This document shows, one piece after another, positions 10,109-19,623 of a stretch of DNA of 64,000 nucleotides; the stretch's first letter is position 1, and every line of letters begins with the position of its first letter. The notes below the pieces were generated by a model. That model was not told the DNA's origin and made no database searches. It worked only from the letters and a program-made list of their open reading frames with translations. This stretch comes from Novosphingobium sp. AP12 (GTDB lineage: Bacteria; Pseudomonadota; Alphaproteobacteria; Sphingomonadales; Sphingomonadaceae), in NCBI RefSeq assembly GCF_000281975.1, contig NZ_AKKE01000010.1, positions 22,344 through 86,343 of the forward strand, written 5' to 3'. Position numbers and translations under genes: made by a program.

Positions 10109-10810
10109 CTAGACCCGAGCGTCCCTGTGACGCTCCCATAGGTCAGGCCTGCGTAACCGTGTGTCGTCGTCCGCCTGTCGTTTCCGCCAGGCGGCGATCT
10201 TCGCATGATCCCCCGATCGCAGCACTTCAGGGATCGTGCGCCCTTCCCACGTGGTGGGCCGGGTATAGTGCGGATACTCGAGAAGTCCGTCCTCGAACGA
10301 TTCCTCGGTCCCGCTGGAAGCCGCGCCCATTACGCCGGGAAGCAGCCGAATGCAAGCGTCCAGAACCATCAGCGCGGCGCATTCTCCGCCCGACAGGACG
10401 ATGTCGCCGACCGACACTTCCTCTACCTCGCGGCCCTCGAAAATGCGCTCGTCGAAACCTTCGAACCGGCCGCACAGGATGGTGACGCCCGGCCCCGCCG
10501 CCAGTTCGCGGATGCGCTCCTGCGAGATGGGCTTGCCGCGCGGGGTCATGGCGAGCACCGGAGCATCCGGTGCCAGCGTTCGCGCGTGGTCGATGGCCGC
10601 GGCGAGCACGTCGACCTTGAGCACCATCCCCGCGCCGCCGCCCGCCGGAGTATCGTCGACAGTCCGGTGCTTGTCGGCCGCGAAGTCGCGGATCTGGACC
10701 GGCGTCATCGTCCACTTGCCCTCGGCCATGGCCCTGCCCGCCAGGCTGACGCCGAGCGGACCGGGGAACATGTCCGGGTAGAGCGTCAGGACGGTGGCCG
10801 CGAAAGTCAT
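10109..10810 (-). CDS. trmD: tRNA (guanine-N1)-methyltransferase
   Basis: Methylates G37 at N1 in tRNAs to prevent frameshifting. The 233-residue product shows the SPOUT knot elements [20 protein letters not shown] and LEYPHYTRP. The ATG at 10810 overlaps the rimM stop (ATGA). The 15 codons open upstream of it lie inside rimM and are not conserved. The arrangement implies coupled translation with rimM. Confidence 0.96.
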   Translation of the reverse strand: MTFAATVLTLYPDMFPGPLGVSLAGRAMAEGKWTMTPVQIRDFAADKHRTVDDTPAGGGAGMVLKVDVLAAAIDHARTLAPDAPVLAMTPRGKPISQERIRELAAGPGVTILCGRFEGFDERIFEGREVEEVSVGDIVLSGGECAALMVLDACIRLLPGVMGAASSGTEESFEDGLLEYPHYTRPTTWEGRTIPEVLRSGDHAKIAAWRKRQADDDTRLRRPDLWERHRDARV

Positions 10811-11322
10811 GCCTCGGCGAACGCCGCGTTGATGACGATCCGCTCGCCGTCCCACTCGGGCACGGCGGCAGGCGTCATCGGCACCATGAAGCGGAGCCGT
10901 TTACCGTCGGCGCCGGCGGGGCGCTCGATCTCGATCACGTCGCCCGCGCCGAAGTTCTCGATTCCCACGCACGTGCCCAGGGATTCACCAGCGTCCGAGA
11001 CGGCAGGCAGGCCCAGCAGGTCGGCGTGGTAATACTCGCCTTCCTCCAGCGCCGGCATCGCCGAGCGGGGGACGGTGAGCGCGGTACCGCGCAGCTTTTC
11101 GGCGGCCGTGCGATCGTTGATCTCGACGAAGCGGGCGATCGCGCCACCCTTCCCGTCGTCGCGCAGCTTGGACACCGTCAGGGCTGAATCGTTGAAGGCG
11201 CGGTAGCGCTTGAGCGCGGCCACGCCTTCTCCGAACAGCTTGAGGCGAACGTCGCCCGTTACGCCGTGCGCACCGGTGACGGCGGCGAGCGTGACGGGGC
11301 GATCTTGGCCAGAAGTCGACAA
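10807..11322 (-). CDS. rimM: Ribosome maturation factor RimM
   Basis: RimM binds S19 and helps mature the 30S 3' domain. The 171-residue product has the N-terminal barrel ([20 protein letters not shown]) and a PRC-type C-terminal domain with [16 protein letters not shown]. No ATG fits; the frame begins at a TTG at 11322, with a GAGG about 12 bp upstream inside the end of rpsP. The gap to rpsP is 3 bp and the end overlaps trmD by 4 bp. The TTG start probably lowers its output relative to rpsP (inference). Confidence 0.94.
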   Translation of the reverse strand: MSTSGQDRPVTLAAVTGAHGVTGDVRLKLFGEGVAALKRYRAFNDSALTVSKLRDDGKGGAIARFVEINDRTAAEKLRGTALTVPRSAMPALEEGEYYHADLLGLPAVSDAGESLGTCVGIENFGAGDVIEIERPAGADGKRLRFMVPMTPAAVPEWDGERIVINAAFAEA

Positions 11323-11325
11323 GGC

Positions 11326-11787
11326 TTAGGCCTCGGTCGATGCCTCGGTCGTCTCGGCAGGAGCTTCCTCGGCGGCAGCTTCCTCGACGGCGGGCGCTTC
11401 GGCAGCGGCCTTGGCTTCGGCAGCAGCCTCGGCGGCGGCTTCTTCAGCTTCGCGCAGCTTGGTCGCGCGGTCTTCAGCGCGGTCCTTGGCCTTCTTGCCC
11501 GGCTCTGCCTTGTTCGGGTTCACGGTAGCGACGCGCTCCTTGATCCCGGCCTTGTCGAGCATGCGCGCAACGCGGTCGGTCGGCTGGGCGCCGACGCCGA
11601 GCCAGTAGCGCACGCGGTCTTCGACCAGGCGCACGCGGTTCTCGTCATCCTTGGCGAGGACCGGGTTGTAGGTGCCGACCTGCTCGAGATAGGCGCCGTC
11701 GCGCGGAGCGCGCGAGTTGGCGACGACGATCTTGTAGTAGGGGCGCTTCTTGGCACCACCGCGCGAAAGACGGATCGAAACGGACAT
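11326..11787 (-). CDS. rpsP: 30S ribosomal protein S16 with long acidic/Ala-rich tail
   Basis: Ribosomal protein S16. Residues 1-85 are a normal S16 ([36 protein letters not shown]). From about residue 95 to 153 there is an extension rich in Ala and Glu with helical and probably disordered character. The total of 153 is almost twice the usual 80-90. Such tails are known in alphaproteobacterial S16, but their role is unclear. It lies 38 bp downstream of ffh and heads the ribosome-assembly part of the operon. Confidence 0.96.
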   Translation of the reverse strand: MSVSIRLSRGGAKKRPYYKIVVANSRAPRDGAYLEQVGTYNPVLAKDDENRVRLVEDRVRYWLGVGAQPTDRVARMLDKAGIKERVATVNPNKAEPGKKAKDRAEDRATKLREAEEAAAEAAAEAKAAAEAPAVEEAAAEEAPAETTEASTEA

Positions 11788-11825
11788 TGCTCTTACCTTT
11801 CTTCAAATCTTAGGAATGTTTGGAT

Positions 11826-13289
11826 TTATTTCTTGAGAAACTTGCCGAGGTCCGGACCGCCGGGACCGCCAAGGCCGGGCATCCCGCCCATCCCCTGACC
11901 GCCGCCGCCCAAGGCGCCGCCGAGGCCCGGCATGGCGCCTTCGAGACCGCCCTTGCCGAACATCGCGGCCAGCCCCTTGAGGCCGCCCATCTTCTTGATC
12001 TGCTTCATGGCCTTGGACATCTCGAGGTGCATCTTCAGCAGCTTGTTGACGTCCTGGACCTGGGTGCCCGAGCCGTTGGCGACGCGGATCTTGCGCTTGG
12101 CGTTGAGCAGCGCGGGATTGGTGCGCTCCTTCGGCGTCATCGAACCGATGATCGCATCCATGCGCAGCAGCACGCGGTCGTCCATGCCGGACGCCTGCAT
12201 CGCCGCCTTGGCCTTCTTCATGCCGGGCATCATGCCCGCCAGCATGCCGAGGCCGCCCATCGACTGCATCTGCTTCAGCTGCATGCGCAGGTCGTTCATG
12301 TCGAACTTGCCCTGATCCATGCGCTTGGCGAGCGCCTCGGCGTCCTCGACCTTGACCGCTTCGGCGGCCTTCTCGACCATGGAGACGATGTCGCCCATGC
12401 CGAGGATGCGGTTGGCGACGCGGCTGGGATGGAAGACCTCGAGGGCCTCCATCTTCTCGCCGGTGCCTGCGAACTTGATCGGCTTGCCGGTGACGGCGCG
12501 CATCGAGAGCGCCGCGCCGCCGCGCGCATCGCCGTCCATGCGGGTCAGCACGACACCGGTGAGATCGACCTGTCCGGCGAAGGACTGGGCGACGTTCACC
12601 GCGTCCTGGCCGGTGAGCGAATCGACGACGAGCAGCGTCTCGCGCGGGGTGGAGATGGCGGCGACCGCCTTCATCTCGTCCATGAGCTGCTGGTCGACGT
12701 GGAGACGGCCTGCGGTGTCGAGCAGCAGCACGTCGACCGCCTGGAGGCGCGCGGCCTGCATGGCGCGCGTGGCGATCTCGGTGGGCTGCTGGCCGGTGAT
12801 GATCGGCAGGGTGGCGACGCTCACCTGCTCGCCGAGCACCTTGAGCTGTTCCTGCGCCGCCGGACGGTTGACGTCCAGCGAGGCCATCATAACCTTCTTG
12901 CCCTGCTTCTCCTTGAGGAGCTTGGCGATCTTGGCGGTGCTGGTGGTCTTGCCCGAGCCCTGGAGGCCGACCATCATGATGACTACGGGCGGCGCGGCGT
13001 TCAGGTCGAGGCCGGGGACATCCTCGCCGCCGAGCATGTCGACTAGCGCGTCGTTGACGATCTTGACGACCTGCTGGCCCGGCGTGACCGAGCGCAGGAC
13101 GTTCTGGCCGACGGCCTTTTCGGTGACCTGGTCGATGAAGCGGCGCACGACGGGAAGCGCGACGTCGGCCTCGAGAAGCGCGATGCGCACTTCGCGCATG
13201 GCATCGAGGACGTCCTGCTCCTTGAGCGCGCCGCGCCCGCGCAGCTTGTCGAACACACCGCCAAGGCGGTCTGAAAGGCTGTCGAACAT
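11826..13289 (-). CDS. ffh: Signal recognition particle protein Ffh
   Basis: GTPase subunit of the signal recognition particle, which delivers membrane proteins to FtsY and SecYEG. The 487-residue product has an N domain (1-95), the P-loop GLQGSGKTT at 108-116, DVNRPAA, DTAGR and TRMDGDARGG in the G domain. A Met-rich M domain with the RNA-binding GSG element follows. The C-terminal 40 residues are Gly/Met-rich. It is the first gene of the conserved ffh-rpsP-rimM-trmD-rplS cluster. Confidence 0.97.
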   Translation of the reverse strand: MFDSLSDRLGGVFDKLRGRGALKEQDVLDAMREVRIALLEADVALPVVRRFIDQVTEKAVGQNVLRSVTPGQQVVKIVNDALVDMLGGEDVPGLDLNAAPPVVIMMVGLQGSGKTTSTAKIAKLLKEKQGKKVMMASLDVNRPAAQEQLKVLGEQVSVATLPIITGQQPTEIATRAMQAARLQAVDVLLLDTAGRLHVDQQLMDEMKAVAAISTPRETLLVVDSLTGQDAVNVAQSFAGQVDLTGVVLTRMDGDARGGAALSMRAVTGKPIKFAGTGEKMEALEVFHPSRVANRILGMGDIVSMVEKAAEAVKVEDAEALAKRMDQGKFDMNDLRMQLKQMQSMGGLGMLAGMMPGMKKAKAAMQASGMDDRVLLRMDAIIGSMTPKERTNPALLNAKRKIRVANGSGTQVQDVNKLLKMHLEMSKAMKQIKKMGGLKGLAAMFGKGGLEGAMPGLGGALGGGGQGMGGMPGLGGPGGPDLGKFLKK

Positions 13290-13342
13290 GGGCTGCTCAC
13301 TCCATCAAAGGCCGGGCTGATCAGACCCGCGCCGCGAAACGC

Positions 13343-13378
13343 AAAAAACGCCGGTGGGCGAAACCTCGCTGACCGGCG
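13343..13378 (-). terminator. Distal of two tandem terminators after tRNA-Ala
   Basis: On the minus strand a 7-bp CGCCGGT/ACCGGCG stem with an inner GCGA/TCGC pairing is followed by TTTTTT (13343-13348). It is a near copy of the hairpin at 13395-13429, offset by 51 bp. It could also end any readthrough before ffh. Confidence 0.75.
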
Positions 13379-13394
13379 TGCATGACTCTATGCG

Positions 13395-13429
13395 AAAAAC
13401 GCCGGTGGACGAAACCTCGTCAACCAGCG
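13395..13429 (-). terminator. Proximal of two tandem terminators after tRNA-Ala
   Basis: Same layout as the hairpin at 13343-13378. The outer stem has one mismatch (CGCTGGT/ACCGGCG), the inner stem GACGA/TCGTC is perfect, and TTTTT follows. It lies about 60 bp beyond the tRNA-Ala 3' end. Confidence 0.75.
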
Positions 13430-13488
13430 CGCTCGCAATCATGCGAAACTGCAATGTCGAACCTATCACAAAATCGGTTCGTTGGAAA

Positions 13489-13564
13489 TGGTGGAGCCTA
13501 GCGGGATCGAACCGCTGACCTCCTGCATGCCATGCAGGCGCTCTCCCAGCTGAGCTAAGGCCCC
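13489..13564 (-). tRNA. tRNA-Ala (GGC)
   Basis: Minus-strand cloverleaf of 76 nt including an encoded CCA (13489-13491). Acceptor GGGGCCT pairs with AGGCTCC, with one G-T pair. The D-loop contains AGCTCAGCTGGGAGAGC. The anticodon stem CCTGC/GCAGG holds a loop ATGGCAT, giving anticodon GGC. The T-loop is GGTTCGATCC. It stands alone and is followed by two terminators. Confidence 0.97.
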
Positions 13565-13685
13565 ATCAATTCAGCGATCGAACCTGGGAGGTTCGACCCG
13601 TTTTCCGCCACTTTCCGGCGTTCCGTAGAAGCCGTTCCGCTTGGGAGGCCGCCATCTAGTGGCGACCTGAAATGTTGGCAAGAGG

Positions 13686-13724
13686 AAAATTCGGGGCGCC
13701 GGATTTTTTCCATCCGGCGCCCCG
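13686..13724 (-). terminator. Terminator after the TIGR02300-type gene
   Basis: A perfect 13-bp stem (13692-13704 with 13712-13724, CGGGGCGCCGGAT) with a 7-nt loop. On the minus strand it is followed by AATTTT. It begins 6 bp past the stop codon of the gene at 13730. It could act in both directions, since the loop itself carries a T-run. Confidence 0.75.
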
Positions 13725-13729
13725 GAACA

Positions 13730-14050
13730 TCAGGTGTCGATGTCGTTGTCGTCGTCGGCCGCGCCGATGCCGAGGTCGTCGTCACCGCCGAGGTCCACGT
13801 CGTTGTCCGGCGAATCGCCGTCCTCGTCGATGTCCAGATCCTCTTCGGCCAGATCGGTGTCCTCGCGCTCGACGACTTCCTTCTTCTGGATTTCCTCGTA
13901 GGGAATCGGCTGCTTCGACTTCAGCACCGGCTCGGGGTGCCATTCGTTGCCGCATTCGATGCAGTGGACCGGGTCATCCTTGCCCAGGTCGTAGAAGCGG
14001 GTGCCGCATTTCGGGCAGCCGTGCTTGGCGCCCCATTCAGGCTTGGCCAT
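13730..14050 (-). CDS. Zinc-ribbon acidic protein, TIGR02300 (FYDL) family
   Basis: A 106-residue protein of the alphaproteobacterial TIGR02300/FYDLN-acid family. The N-terminus holds a CPKC...CIEC zinc ribbon (residues about 12-33) with the family hallmark TRFYDLG. From about residue 60 the chain is very rich in Asp and Glu and is surely disordered. The ATG at 14050 has a GAGGA site; nine upstream codons were rejected. It is divergent from aroA. Function is unknown. The zinc ribbon plus acidic tail suggests a nucleic-acid or chaperone-like role, which is inference. Confidence 0.88.
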   Translation of the reverse strand: MAKPEWGAKHGCPKCGTRFYDLGKDDPVHCIECGNEWHPEPVLKSKQPIPYEEIQKKEVVEREDTDLAEEDLDIDEDGDSPDNDVDLGGDDDLGIGAADDDNDIDT

Positions 14051-14249
14051 GGAAAGTCCTCGTCTAGCCCGTCCCAAATGGCGCGGGCGAAAATTCTCGT
14101 GTCTTGATGGTGAGGCGGGCCCACAAGGTCAAGCGCGGCGAAATCGCGCATGCTTGCCCCATCAGGGCGCGCGCCTTGCCATAGGCGGCACGCGCTGTCA
14201 AAAGCCGCCCCGATTTTCGCACCCTCCCGCCCCGGAAAGACCTGACGCC

Positions 14250-15602
14250 GTGAGCCACGATACATCCGCCATGCGCCCCCGCCGCTTCATGCCCACCGGG
14301 GCTCTCAAGGGGCGGATCCGGGTGCCGGGCGACAAGTCGATCAGCCACCGCTCGATCATGCTGGGCGCGCTGGCCGTGGGCGAGACGCACGTCACCGGGC
14401 TGCTCGAAGGCGAGGACGTGCTCGCCACCGCCGCCGCCATGCGGGCGATGGGCGCGAGCGTCGAGCGCCTCGATACCGGCGAATGGGTCATCAACGGCGT
14501 CGGCGTAGGCGCCCTGCTCCAGCCCGAGGCGCCGCTCGACATGGGCAACTCGGGTACGTCGACGCGCCTGCTCATGGGCCTCGTCGCCAGCCATCCGATC
14601 ACCGCCACCTTCACCGGCGACGCTTCGCTCTCGAAGCGCCCGATGGGCCGGGTGATCGACCCGCTCACCACCATGGGCGCCAGCTTCGAGGCGAGCGAGG
14701 GCGGGCGCCTGCCCCTCATCCTCAAGGGCGCTTCGCCCGCCGTGCCGATCACGTACCGCCTGCCGGTCGCCTCGGCGCAGGTGAAGAGCGCGATCCTGCT
14801 TGCCGGGCTCAATACGCCCGGCATCACCACCGTGATCGAGCCCGTACCCACGCGCGACCACTCCGAGCGCATGCTGCGCGGCTTCGGCGCCGAGCTGACC
14901 GTGGAGACCGACGCCGAGGGCGCCCGCGCCATCTCGATCCGGGGCGAGGCCGAGCTGAAGCCGCAGGTCATCGAAGTCCCCGGCGACCCCTCCTCCGCCG
15001 CCTTCTTCATCGTCGCCGCCCTGATCGTGCCGGGCAGCGAAGTGATGATCGAGAACGTCGGCCTCAACCCCACGCGCGCCGGGATCGTCGAAGTGCTGCG
15101 CCTGATGGGCGGCAGCATCGAGGAAGTGAACCCGCGCGAAGTCGGCGGCGAGCCGGTCGCCGACCTGCTCGTGCGCCACTCGGCGCTCAAGGGCATCGAG
15201 GTCGACCCTGACATCGTGCCCAGCATGGTCGACGAGTTCCCCGCCCTCTTCGTCGCCGCCGCAATGGCCCAGGGCGTCACCGTCACCAGCGGCCTCGACG
15301 AACTGCGCGTCAAGGAATCGGACCGCATCGCCGTCATGGCCGCCGCACTCACGGCCGCCGGCGCGCGGATCGAGGAGCGCGAGGACGGCCTCGTCATCAC
15401 CGGCACCGCCGGCGCGCCGCTTCCCGGGACGCAGCAGGCCATCGCCACCCACCTCGACCACCGCATCGCCATGTCCATGGCCATCGCCGGGCTCGCCAGC
15501 CAAGCCGGCGTCGAGGTTGACGACACGCGCCCGATTGCGACAAGCTTCCCGCTGTTCGAGACCATGCTGGATGGCCTCGGGCAAGAGGGGCCCGCTGCAT
15601 GA
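14250..15602 (+). CDS. aroA: EPSP synthase (3-phosphoshikimate 1-carboxyvinyltransferase), class II-like
   Basis: Sixth step of the shikimate pathway, joining PEP and shikimate 3-phosphate. The 450-residue product carries K29-S30 in the PGDKSISHR motif, [15 protein letters not shown] and LRVKESDR. Overall it resembles the class II (Agrobacterium CP4-like) enzymes. The PEP-site loop reads GNSGTSTRL (G99-L107), with Gly102 where CP4 has Ala and Leu107 where E. coli has Pro101. I chose the GTG at 14250, which has a GGAAAG site; an ATG at 14271 has none. It overlaps cmk by ATGA. Confidence 0.95.
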   Translation: MSHDTSAMRPRRFMPTGALKGRIRVPGDKSISHRSIMLGALAVGETHVTGLLEGEDVLATAAAMRAMGASVERLDTGEWVINGVGVGALLQPEAPLDMGNSGTSTRLLMGLVASHPITATFTGDASLSKRPMGRVIDPLTTMGASFEASEGGRLPLILKGASPAVPITYRLPVASAQVKSAILLAGLNTPGITTVIEPVPTRDHSERMLRGFGAELTVETDAEGARAISIRGEAELKPQVIEVPGDPSSAAFFIVAALIVPGSEVMIENVGLNPTRAGIVEVLRLMGGSIEEVNPREVGGEPVADLLVRHSALKGIEVDPDIVPSMVDEFPALFVAAAMAQGVTVTSGLDELRVKESDRIAVMAAALTAAGARIEEREDGLVITGTAGAPLPGTQQAIATHLDHRIAMSMAIAGLASQAGVEVDDTRPIATSFPLFETMLDGLGQEGPAA

Positions 15603-16219
15603 TCATTGCCGTCGACGGCCCTACCGCCTCCGGCAAGGGCACCATCGCCCGCGCCCTCTCCGCACACTTCGGCCTGCCGCACCTCGATACCGGACTGCTT
15701 TACCGCGCAGTCGGCCGCCAGTGCCTGCTCGATGGCGGCGACCTTGACGATCCGGTCGCGGCGCTTGCCGCCTGCGCCTTCCCCGAAGGCCTGCTGCTCG
15801 ACCCCGAACTGCGCTCGGAAGCGACCGGCGGCCTCGCCAGCCGGGTTTCCGTGCATCCGGCCGTCCGCCAGGCGCTGTACGAACGCCAACGCGCATTCGC
15901 CACGCAGGCGGGCGGGGCCGTGCTCGACGGCCGCGACATCGGCACCGTCATCGCGCCGGACGCCGAGGTGAAACTCTTCGTCACCGCCAGCACCCGCGCC
16001 CGCGCCGAGCGCCGCTTCGCCGAGATGCGGAGCCAGGGCCGCGACATCACGCTGGAGGCCATCGCGGCCGACCTCGCCGCCCGCGACGAACGCGACGCCT
16101 CTCGCAAGGATGCCCCGCTGGTCGTGGCCGACGGCGCCGTGGTACTCGACACCTCGGACCTCGGCCGGGACCGAGCGGTGGCGGAGGCGATCCGGATCGT
16201 CTCGGAAGCCCGCGCCTGA
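15599..16219 (+). CDS. cmk: Cytidylate kinase
   Basis: Phosphorylates CMP and dCMP. The 206-residue product has the P-loop GPTASGKGT (7-15), the substrate region [12 protein letters not shown], and [23 protein letters not shown] with [12 protein letters not shown] near the C-terminus. The ATG overlaps the aroA stop (ATGA), so translation is coupled. The order aroA-cmk-rpsA is common in proteobacteria. Confidence 0.96.
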   Translation: MIIAVDGPTASGKGTIARALSAHFGLPHLDTGLLYRAVGRQCLLDGGDLDDPVAALAACAFPEGLLLDPELRSEATGGLASRVSVHPAVRQALYERQRAFATQAGGAVLDGRDIGTVIAPDAEVKLFVTASTRARAERRFAEMRSQGRDITLEAIAADLAARDERDASRKDAPLVVADGAVVLDTSDLGRDRAVAEAIRIVSEARA

Positions 16220-16436
16220 CGCTTCGGCGCCCCCATTTCCCTTGCATTTCGCCGCTTCCGGGACTAAGCGCCGCCGGTCCGGGAGGTGCGCAAGCGCAGT
16301 CTGGGCGCCGCGACCGGCATTCGGCCGCCGCGGCAGTTCGGCCCCTTTGGCCCGTGGCCCGCATGGTGCGGGAGGCGGAGAAAAGACCGGCGGATCCAAC
16401 CGCCAGGCCGGAAAATCGAACGAAGGAAATGTCTTA

Positions 16437-18158
16437 ATGGCATCTGCTGCCAATCCGACTCGCGATGATTTCGCGAAAATGCTCGACGACCAGTTCGGCG
16501 GCGCTGCCGACGATGGTTTCGAGGGACGTGTCGTCAAGGGCACCATCACCGCAATCGAGAACGACAAGGCCGTCATCGACGTGGGCCTCAAGAGCGAAGG
16601 CCGCGTGAGCCTGCGCGAGTTCGCCCGCGGTGAGGAAGACCACGGCCTCAAGGTCGGCGACGAAGTCGAAGTTTACGTCGACCGCGTCGAGAACGCCGAC
16701 GGCGAAGCGATGCTGTCGCGCGACCGCGCACGCCGCGAAGCCGCCTGGGACAAGCTCGAGAACGAATTCGGTGAAGGCAAGCGCGTCGAAGGCGTGATCT
16801 TCGGCCGCGTCAAGGGTGGCTTCACCGTCGACCTCGACGGCGCCGTCGCCTTCCTCCCTGGCTCGCAGGTCGACATCCGCCCCGTGCGCGACGTCACCCC
16901 GCTGATGGATGTGCCGCAGCCCTTCCAGATCCTGAAGATGGACCGTCGCCGCGGCAACATCGTCGTGTCGCGCCGCGCCGTCCTCGAAGAGACCCGCGCC
17001 GAGCAGCGCAGCGAGCTGATCGACAAGCTGAGCGAAGGCCAGGTCATCGACGGCGTCGTCAAGAACATCACCGACTACGGTGCGTTCGTCGACCTCGGCG
17101 GCATCGACGGCCTGCTCCATGTCACCGACATGAGCTACAAGCGCGTCAACCACCCGAGCGAAGTCATCGCCATCGGTGACACCGTCAAGGTGCAGATCAT
17201 CCGCATCAACTCGGAAACCCAGCGCATCAGCCTCGGCATGAAGCAGCTGGAGAGCGATCCGTGGGAAGGCGCAGCCGTCAAGTACCCGGTCGGCGCCAAG
17301 CTGTCGGGCACTGTCACCAACATCACCGAATACGGCGCCTTCGTGGAGCTGGAAGCCGGCATCGAGGGCCTCGTCCACGTTTCGGAAATGTCCTGGACCA
17401 AGAAGAACGTCCACCCCGGCAAGATCGTCTCGACCTCGCAGGAAGTCGAAGTGGTCGTGCTCGAGGTCGATTCGGACAAGCGCCGCATCAGCCTCGGCCT
17501 CAAGCAGGCTCAGCAGAACCCCTGGGAAGCCTTCGCCGAGAAGCACCCCGTCGGTTCGCAGGTTGAGGGCGAAGTCAAGAACGCCACTGAATTCGGCCTG
17601 TTCATCGGCCTCGACGGCGACGTCGACGGCATGGTCCACATGTCGGACATCGCCTGGGGCATCTCGGGCGAAGACGCGCTGGCTCTGCACCGCAAGGGTG
17701 AAGAGGTTTCGGCCGTGGTTCTCGACGTCGACGTCGAGAAGGAGCGCATCAGCCTCGGCATGAAGCAGCTCGAGCGCGGCGCTCCGGCAGCGGGCGGCGT
17801 TGCTGCCTCGGCGGGCGGCGAAGGCGGCCTGCGCCGTGGCCAGGTCACCACCGTGACCATCCTCGAAGTCCGCGACGGCGGCCTGGAAGTCCAGGCTGGC
17901 GACGATGGTGCCACCGGCTTCATCAAGCGTTCGGACCTCGGCCGCGACCGCGACGAGCAGCGCCCCGACCGCTTCCAGGTCGGCCAGAAGCTCGACGCCA
18001 TGGTCACCGGTTTCGACCGTTCCAAGAAGCCGAATTTCTCGGTCAAGGCCCGCCAGCTGGCCGAAGAGAAGGAAGCCGTGGAGCAGTACGGCTCGTCCGA
18101 CTCGGGCGCGTCGCTCGGCGACATCCTCGGCGCGGCGCTGAAGGCCAAGCAGGACTGA
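16437..18158 (+). CDS. rpsA: 30S ribosomal protein S1
   Basis: S1 binds mRNA at the 30S platform and helps initiation. The 573-residue product contains six S1-type OB repeats. Repeats three to five show the strong GxVxNxTxYGAFVxL pattern (for example VKNITDYGAFVDLGG, VTNITEYGAFVELEA, VKNATEFGLFIGLDG). The frame is open from 16110, but the ATG at 16437 has an AAGGA site and starts MASAANPTRDDF, typical for S1. The 217-bp gap from cmk allows its own promoter. A strong terminator follows. Confidence 0.97.
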   Translation: MASAANPTRDDFAKMLDDQFGGAADDGFEGRVVKGTITAIENDKAVIDVGLKSEGRVSLREFARGEEDHGLKVGDEVEVYVDRVENADGEAMLSRDRARREAAWDKLENEFGEGKRVEGVIFGRVKGGFTVDLDGAVAFLPGSQVDIRPVRDVTPLMDVPQPFQILKMDRRRGNIVVSRRAVLEETRAEQRSELIDKLSEGQVIDGVVKNITDYGAFVDLGGIDGLLHVTDMSYKRVNHPSEVIAIGDTVKVQIIRINSETQRISLGMKQLESDPWEGAAVKYPVGAKLSGTVTNITEYGAFVELEAGIEGLVHVSEMSWTKKNVHPGKIVSTSQEVEVVVLEVDSDKRRISLGLKQAQQNPWEAFAEKHPVGSQVEGEVKNATEFGLFIGLDGDVDGMVHMSDIAWGISGEDALALHRKGEEVSAVVLDVDVEKERISLGMKQLERGAPAAGGVAASAGGEGGLRRGQVTTVTILEVRDGGLEVQAGDDGATGFIKRSDLGRDRDEQRPDRFQVGQKLDAMVTGFDRSKKPNFSVKARQLAEEKEAVEQYGSSDSGASLGDILGAALKAKQD

Positions 18159-18191
18159 TCCTGCGGGGCTGCCAGTCGGCAAACCAACAAG

Positions 18192-18224
18192 AGCCCGTCC
18201 GGAGCGATCCGGGCGGGCTTTTGC
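18192..18224 (+). terminator. Rho-independent terminator after rpsA
   Basis: An 11-bp stem with one G-T pair (18192-18202 with 18209-18219) and a 6-nt loop, followed by TTTTGCTT. It lies 34 bp beyond the rpsA stop. Confidence 0.85.
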
Positions 18225-18316
18225 TTGGCCCTCGTCGGCCGCGGTTGGGCCGGGGCCGCGCGGGGAACATCCCCCCGCCCCCCGCTTTGTCCTGCGAGAG
18301 CAGCGAGGAGCCCCCC

Positions 18317-18718
18317 ATGCACGCGACCCCCTTCCTGATGTTCCAGGGCGATGCGCAGGATGCGCTGATGCTGTGGAAGCGCGCCTTTCCCGATCACCTC
18401 GAGGTGACGCCGCTCGACCATCACGGAGCCGGCGAATTCGAGGGCCAGATCGCCCGCGCCCGCCTCGCGCTCGGCGGGACCGAGTGGCACGTGCTCGACA
18501 GCGACGTGCCGCACGGTTTCACTTTCACCCCCTCGACCTCGATCTTCGTCGACTGCGACGACGAGGAGCAGCTCCGCCACGCAGCGCGGGTACTTGGCGA
18601 AGGCGGCAAGGTGATGATGCCGCTCGACGCTTACGAGTTCTCGGCGATGTTCACCTGGCTCAGCGATCCCCACGGCGTCAGCTGGCAGCTCAACCTGCCC
18701 TTCCCGGACGAGGGCTGA
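18317..18718 (+). CDS. VOC-superfamily (PhnB-like) protein
   Basis: A 133-residue single-domain protein of the PhnB/3-dmu-9_3-mt branch of the vicinal-oxygen-chelate fold. Signs are the start TPFLMFQGDAQDALMLWKRAF, the strand WHVLDSDVPHGFTFTPSTSIFVDC, and the C-terminal FTWLSDPHGVSWQLNL, which is characteristic of the family. The ATG at 18317 has a GAGGAG site. It is 35 bp upstream of gloB and likely co-transcribed. Members mostly lack a known activity, so no reaction is claimed. Proximity to glyoxalase II is suggestive only. Confidence 0.85.
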   Translation: MHATPFLMFQGDAQDALMLWKRAFPDHLEVTPLDHHGAGEFEGQIARARLALGGTEWHVLDSDVPHGFTFTPSTSIFVDCDDEEQLRHAARVLGEGGKVMMPLDAYEFSAMFTWLSDPHGVSWQLNLPFPDEG

Positions 18719-18753
18719 ACGCCTACATCCCTCTTCGCAAGGAGAGAGGCCCC

Positions 18754-19524
18754 ATGCTCGAAGTCCACCAGTTCCCCTGCCTGTCCGACAACTACGGCTA
18801 CCTGCTTCACGACACCGAGAGCGGCGAGACCGTGTGCATCGACACACCCGACGCCGACGAATACCTGCGGCAGGCGGCGTCGAAGGGCTGGCAGATCACC
18901 CAGATCTGGAACACCCACTGGCACCGCGACCATGCCGGCGGCAACGCCGCGATCAAGGCCGTGACCGGCTGCAAGGTGACCGCCCCCGTGGGCGACGCCG
19001 ACAAGATCGAAGGGATCGACCGTACGGTCAGCCAGGGCGACATCGCCACCATCGGCGACCGCCAGGCTTTCGTGATCGACGTCGGCGGCCACACCAACGG
19101 CCACATCGCCTACCACCTCCCCGGTGCCTGCATCGCCTTCGTCGGCGATTCGCTGTTCGCGCTGGGATGCGGCCGCATGTTCGAAGGCACGCCGGAGCAG
19201 TTCTGGGCCTCGCTTCAGCGTCTGAAGGCCCTGCCCGGCGCGACCATGATGTACTGCGCGCACGAGTACACCGCCTCCAACGCCCGCTTCGCACTCCACG
19301 CTGACCCGGACAATGCCGAGCTCAAGGACTACGCCGAGGAGATCACCCGCCGCCGCGAAAAGGGCCTGCCGACCGTGCCCACCAAGCTCGAGCGGGAACT
19401 CGCGACCAACCCCTTCCTACGCGCCGACGACCCGGAGCTACAGGCCCACTGGGCGCCCAAAGGCCATAGCGGCGACGCGGTGGCGACCTTCGCGGCGCTC
19501 CGGAGCGCGAAGGATAGCTTCTAG
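18754..19524 (+). CDS. gloB: Hydroxyacylglutathione hydrolase (glyoxalase II)
   Basis: Metallo-beta-lactamase-fold enzyme that hydrolyses S-D-lactoylglutathione to D-lactate and glutathione. The 256-residue product has the binuclear metal motif THWHRDH (54-60), GHTNGHIAYH, FVGDSLFALGCGRMFEG and CAHEYTASNARFA. These cover both metal sites and the glutathione-binding C-terminal region. The ATG has an AAGGAGA site. It follows the VOC gene by 35 bp. Confidence 0.94.
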   Translation: MLEVHQFPCLSDNYGYLLHDTESGETVCIDTPDADEYLRQAASKGWQITQIWNTHWHRDHAGGNAAIKAVTGCKVTAPVGDADKIEGIDRTVSQGDIATIGDRQAFVIDVGGHTNGHIAYHLPGACIAFVGDSLFALGCGRMFEGTPEQFWASLQRLKALPGATMMYCAHEYTASNARFALHADPDNAELKDYAEEITRRREKGLPTVPTKLERELATNPFLRADDPELQAHWAPKGHSGDAVATFAALRSAKDSF

Positions 19525-19623
19525 GCCGGACGACCGGAGCGGGTGACTTCCCGAACCGGCCGATTCGGTTCGTCAGCGAACGGTGAAGTCGAAGATGCGC
19601 GAGGGCCCTGGATTACCGCCCCC

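Noticed and set aside
13339..13435. Direct repeats considered as a CRISPR fragment
   Set aside because: Only two units, each a hairpin with a T-run; no spacers and no cas genes. They are terminators.
14064..15584. A 506-codon minus-strand frame opposite aroA, rich in Ala, Gly, His and Arg
   Set aside because: It mirrors the codon pattern of aroA. It has no ribosome site or family motifs, while the plus strand encodes a clear EPSP synthase.
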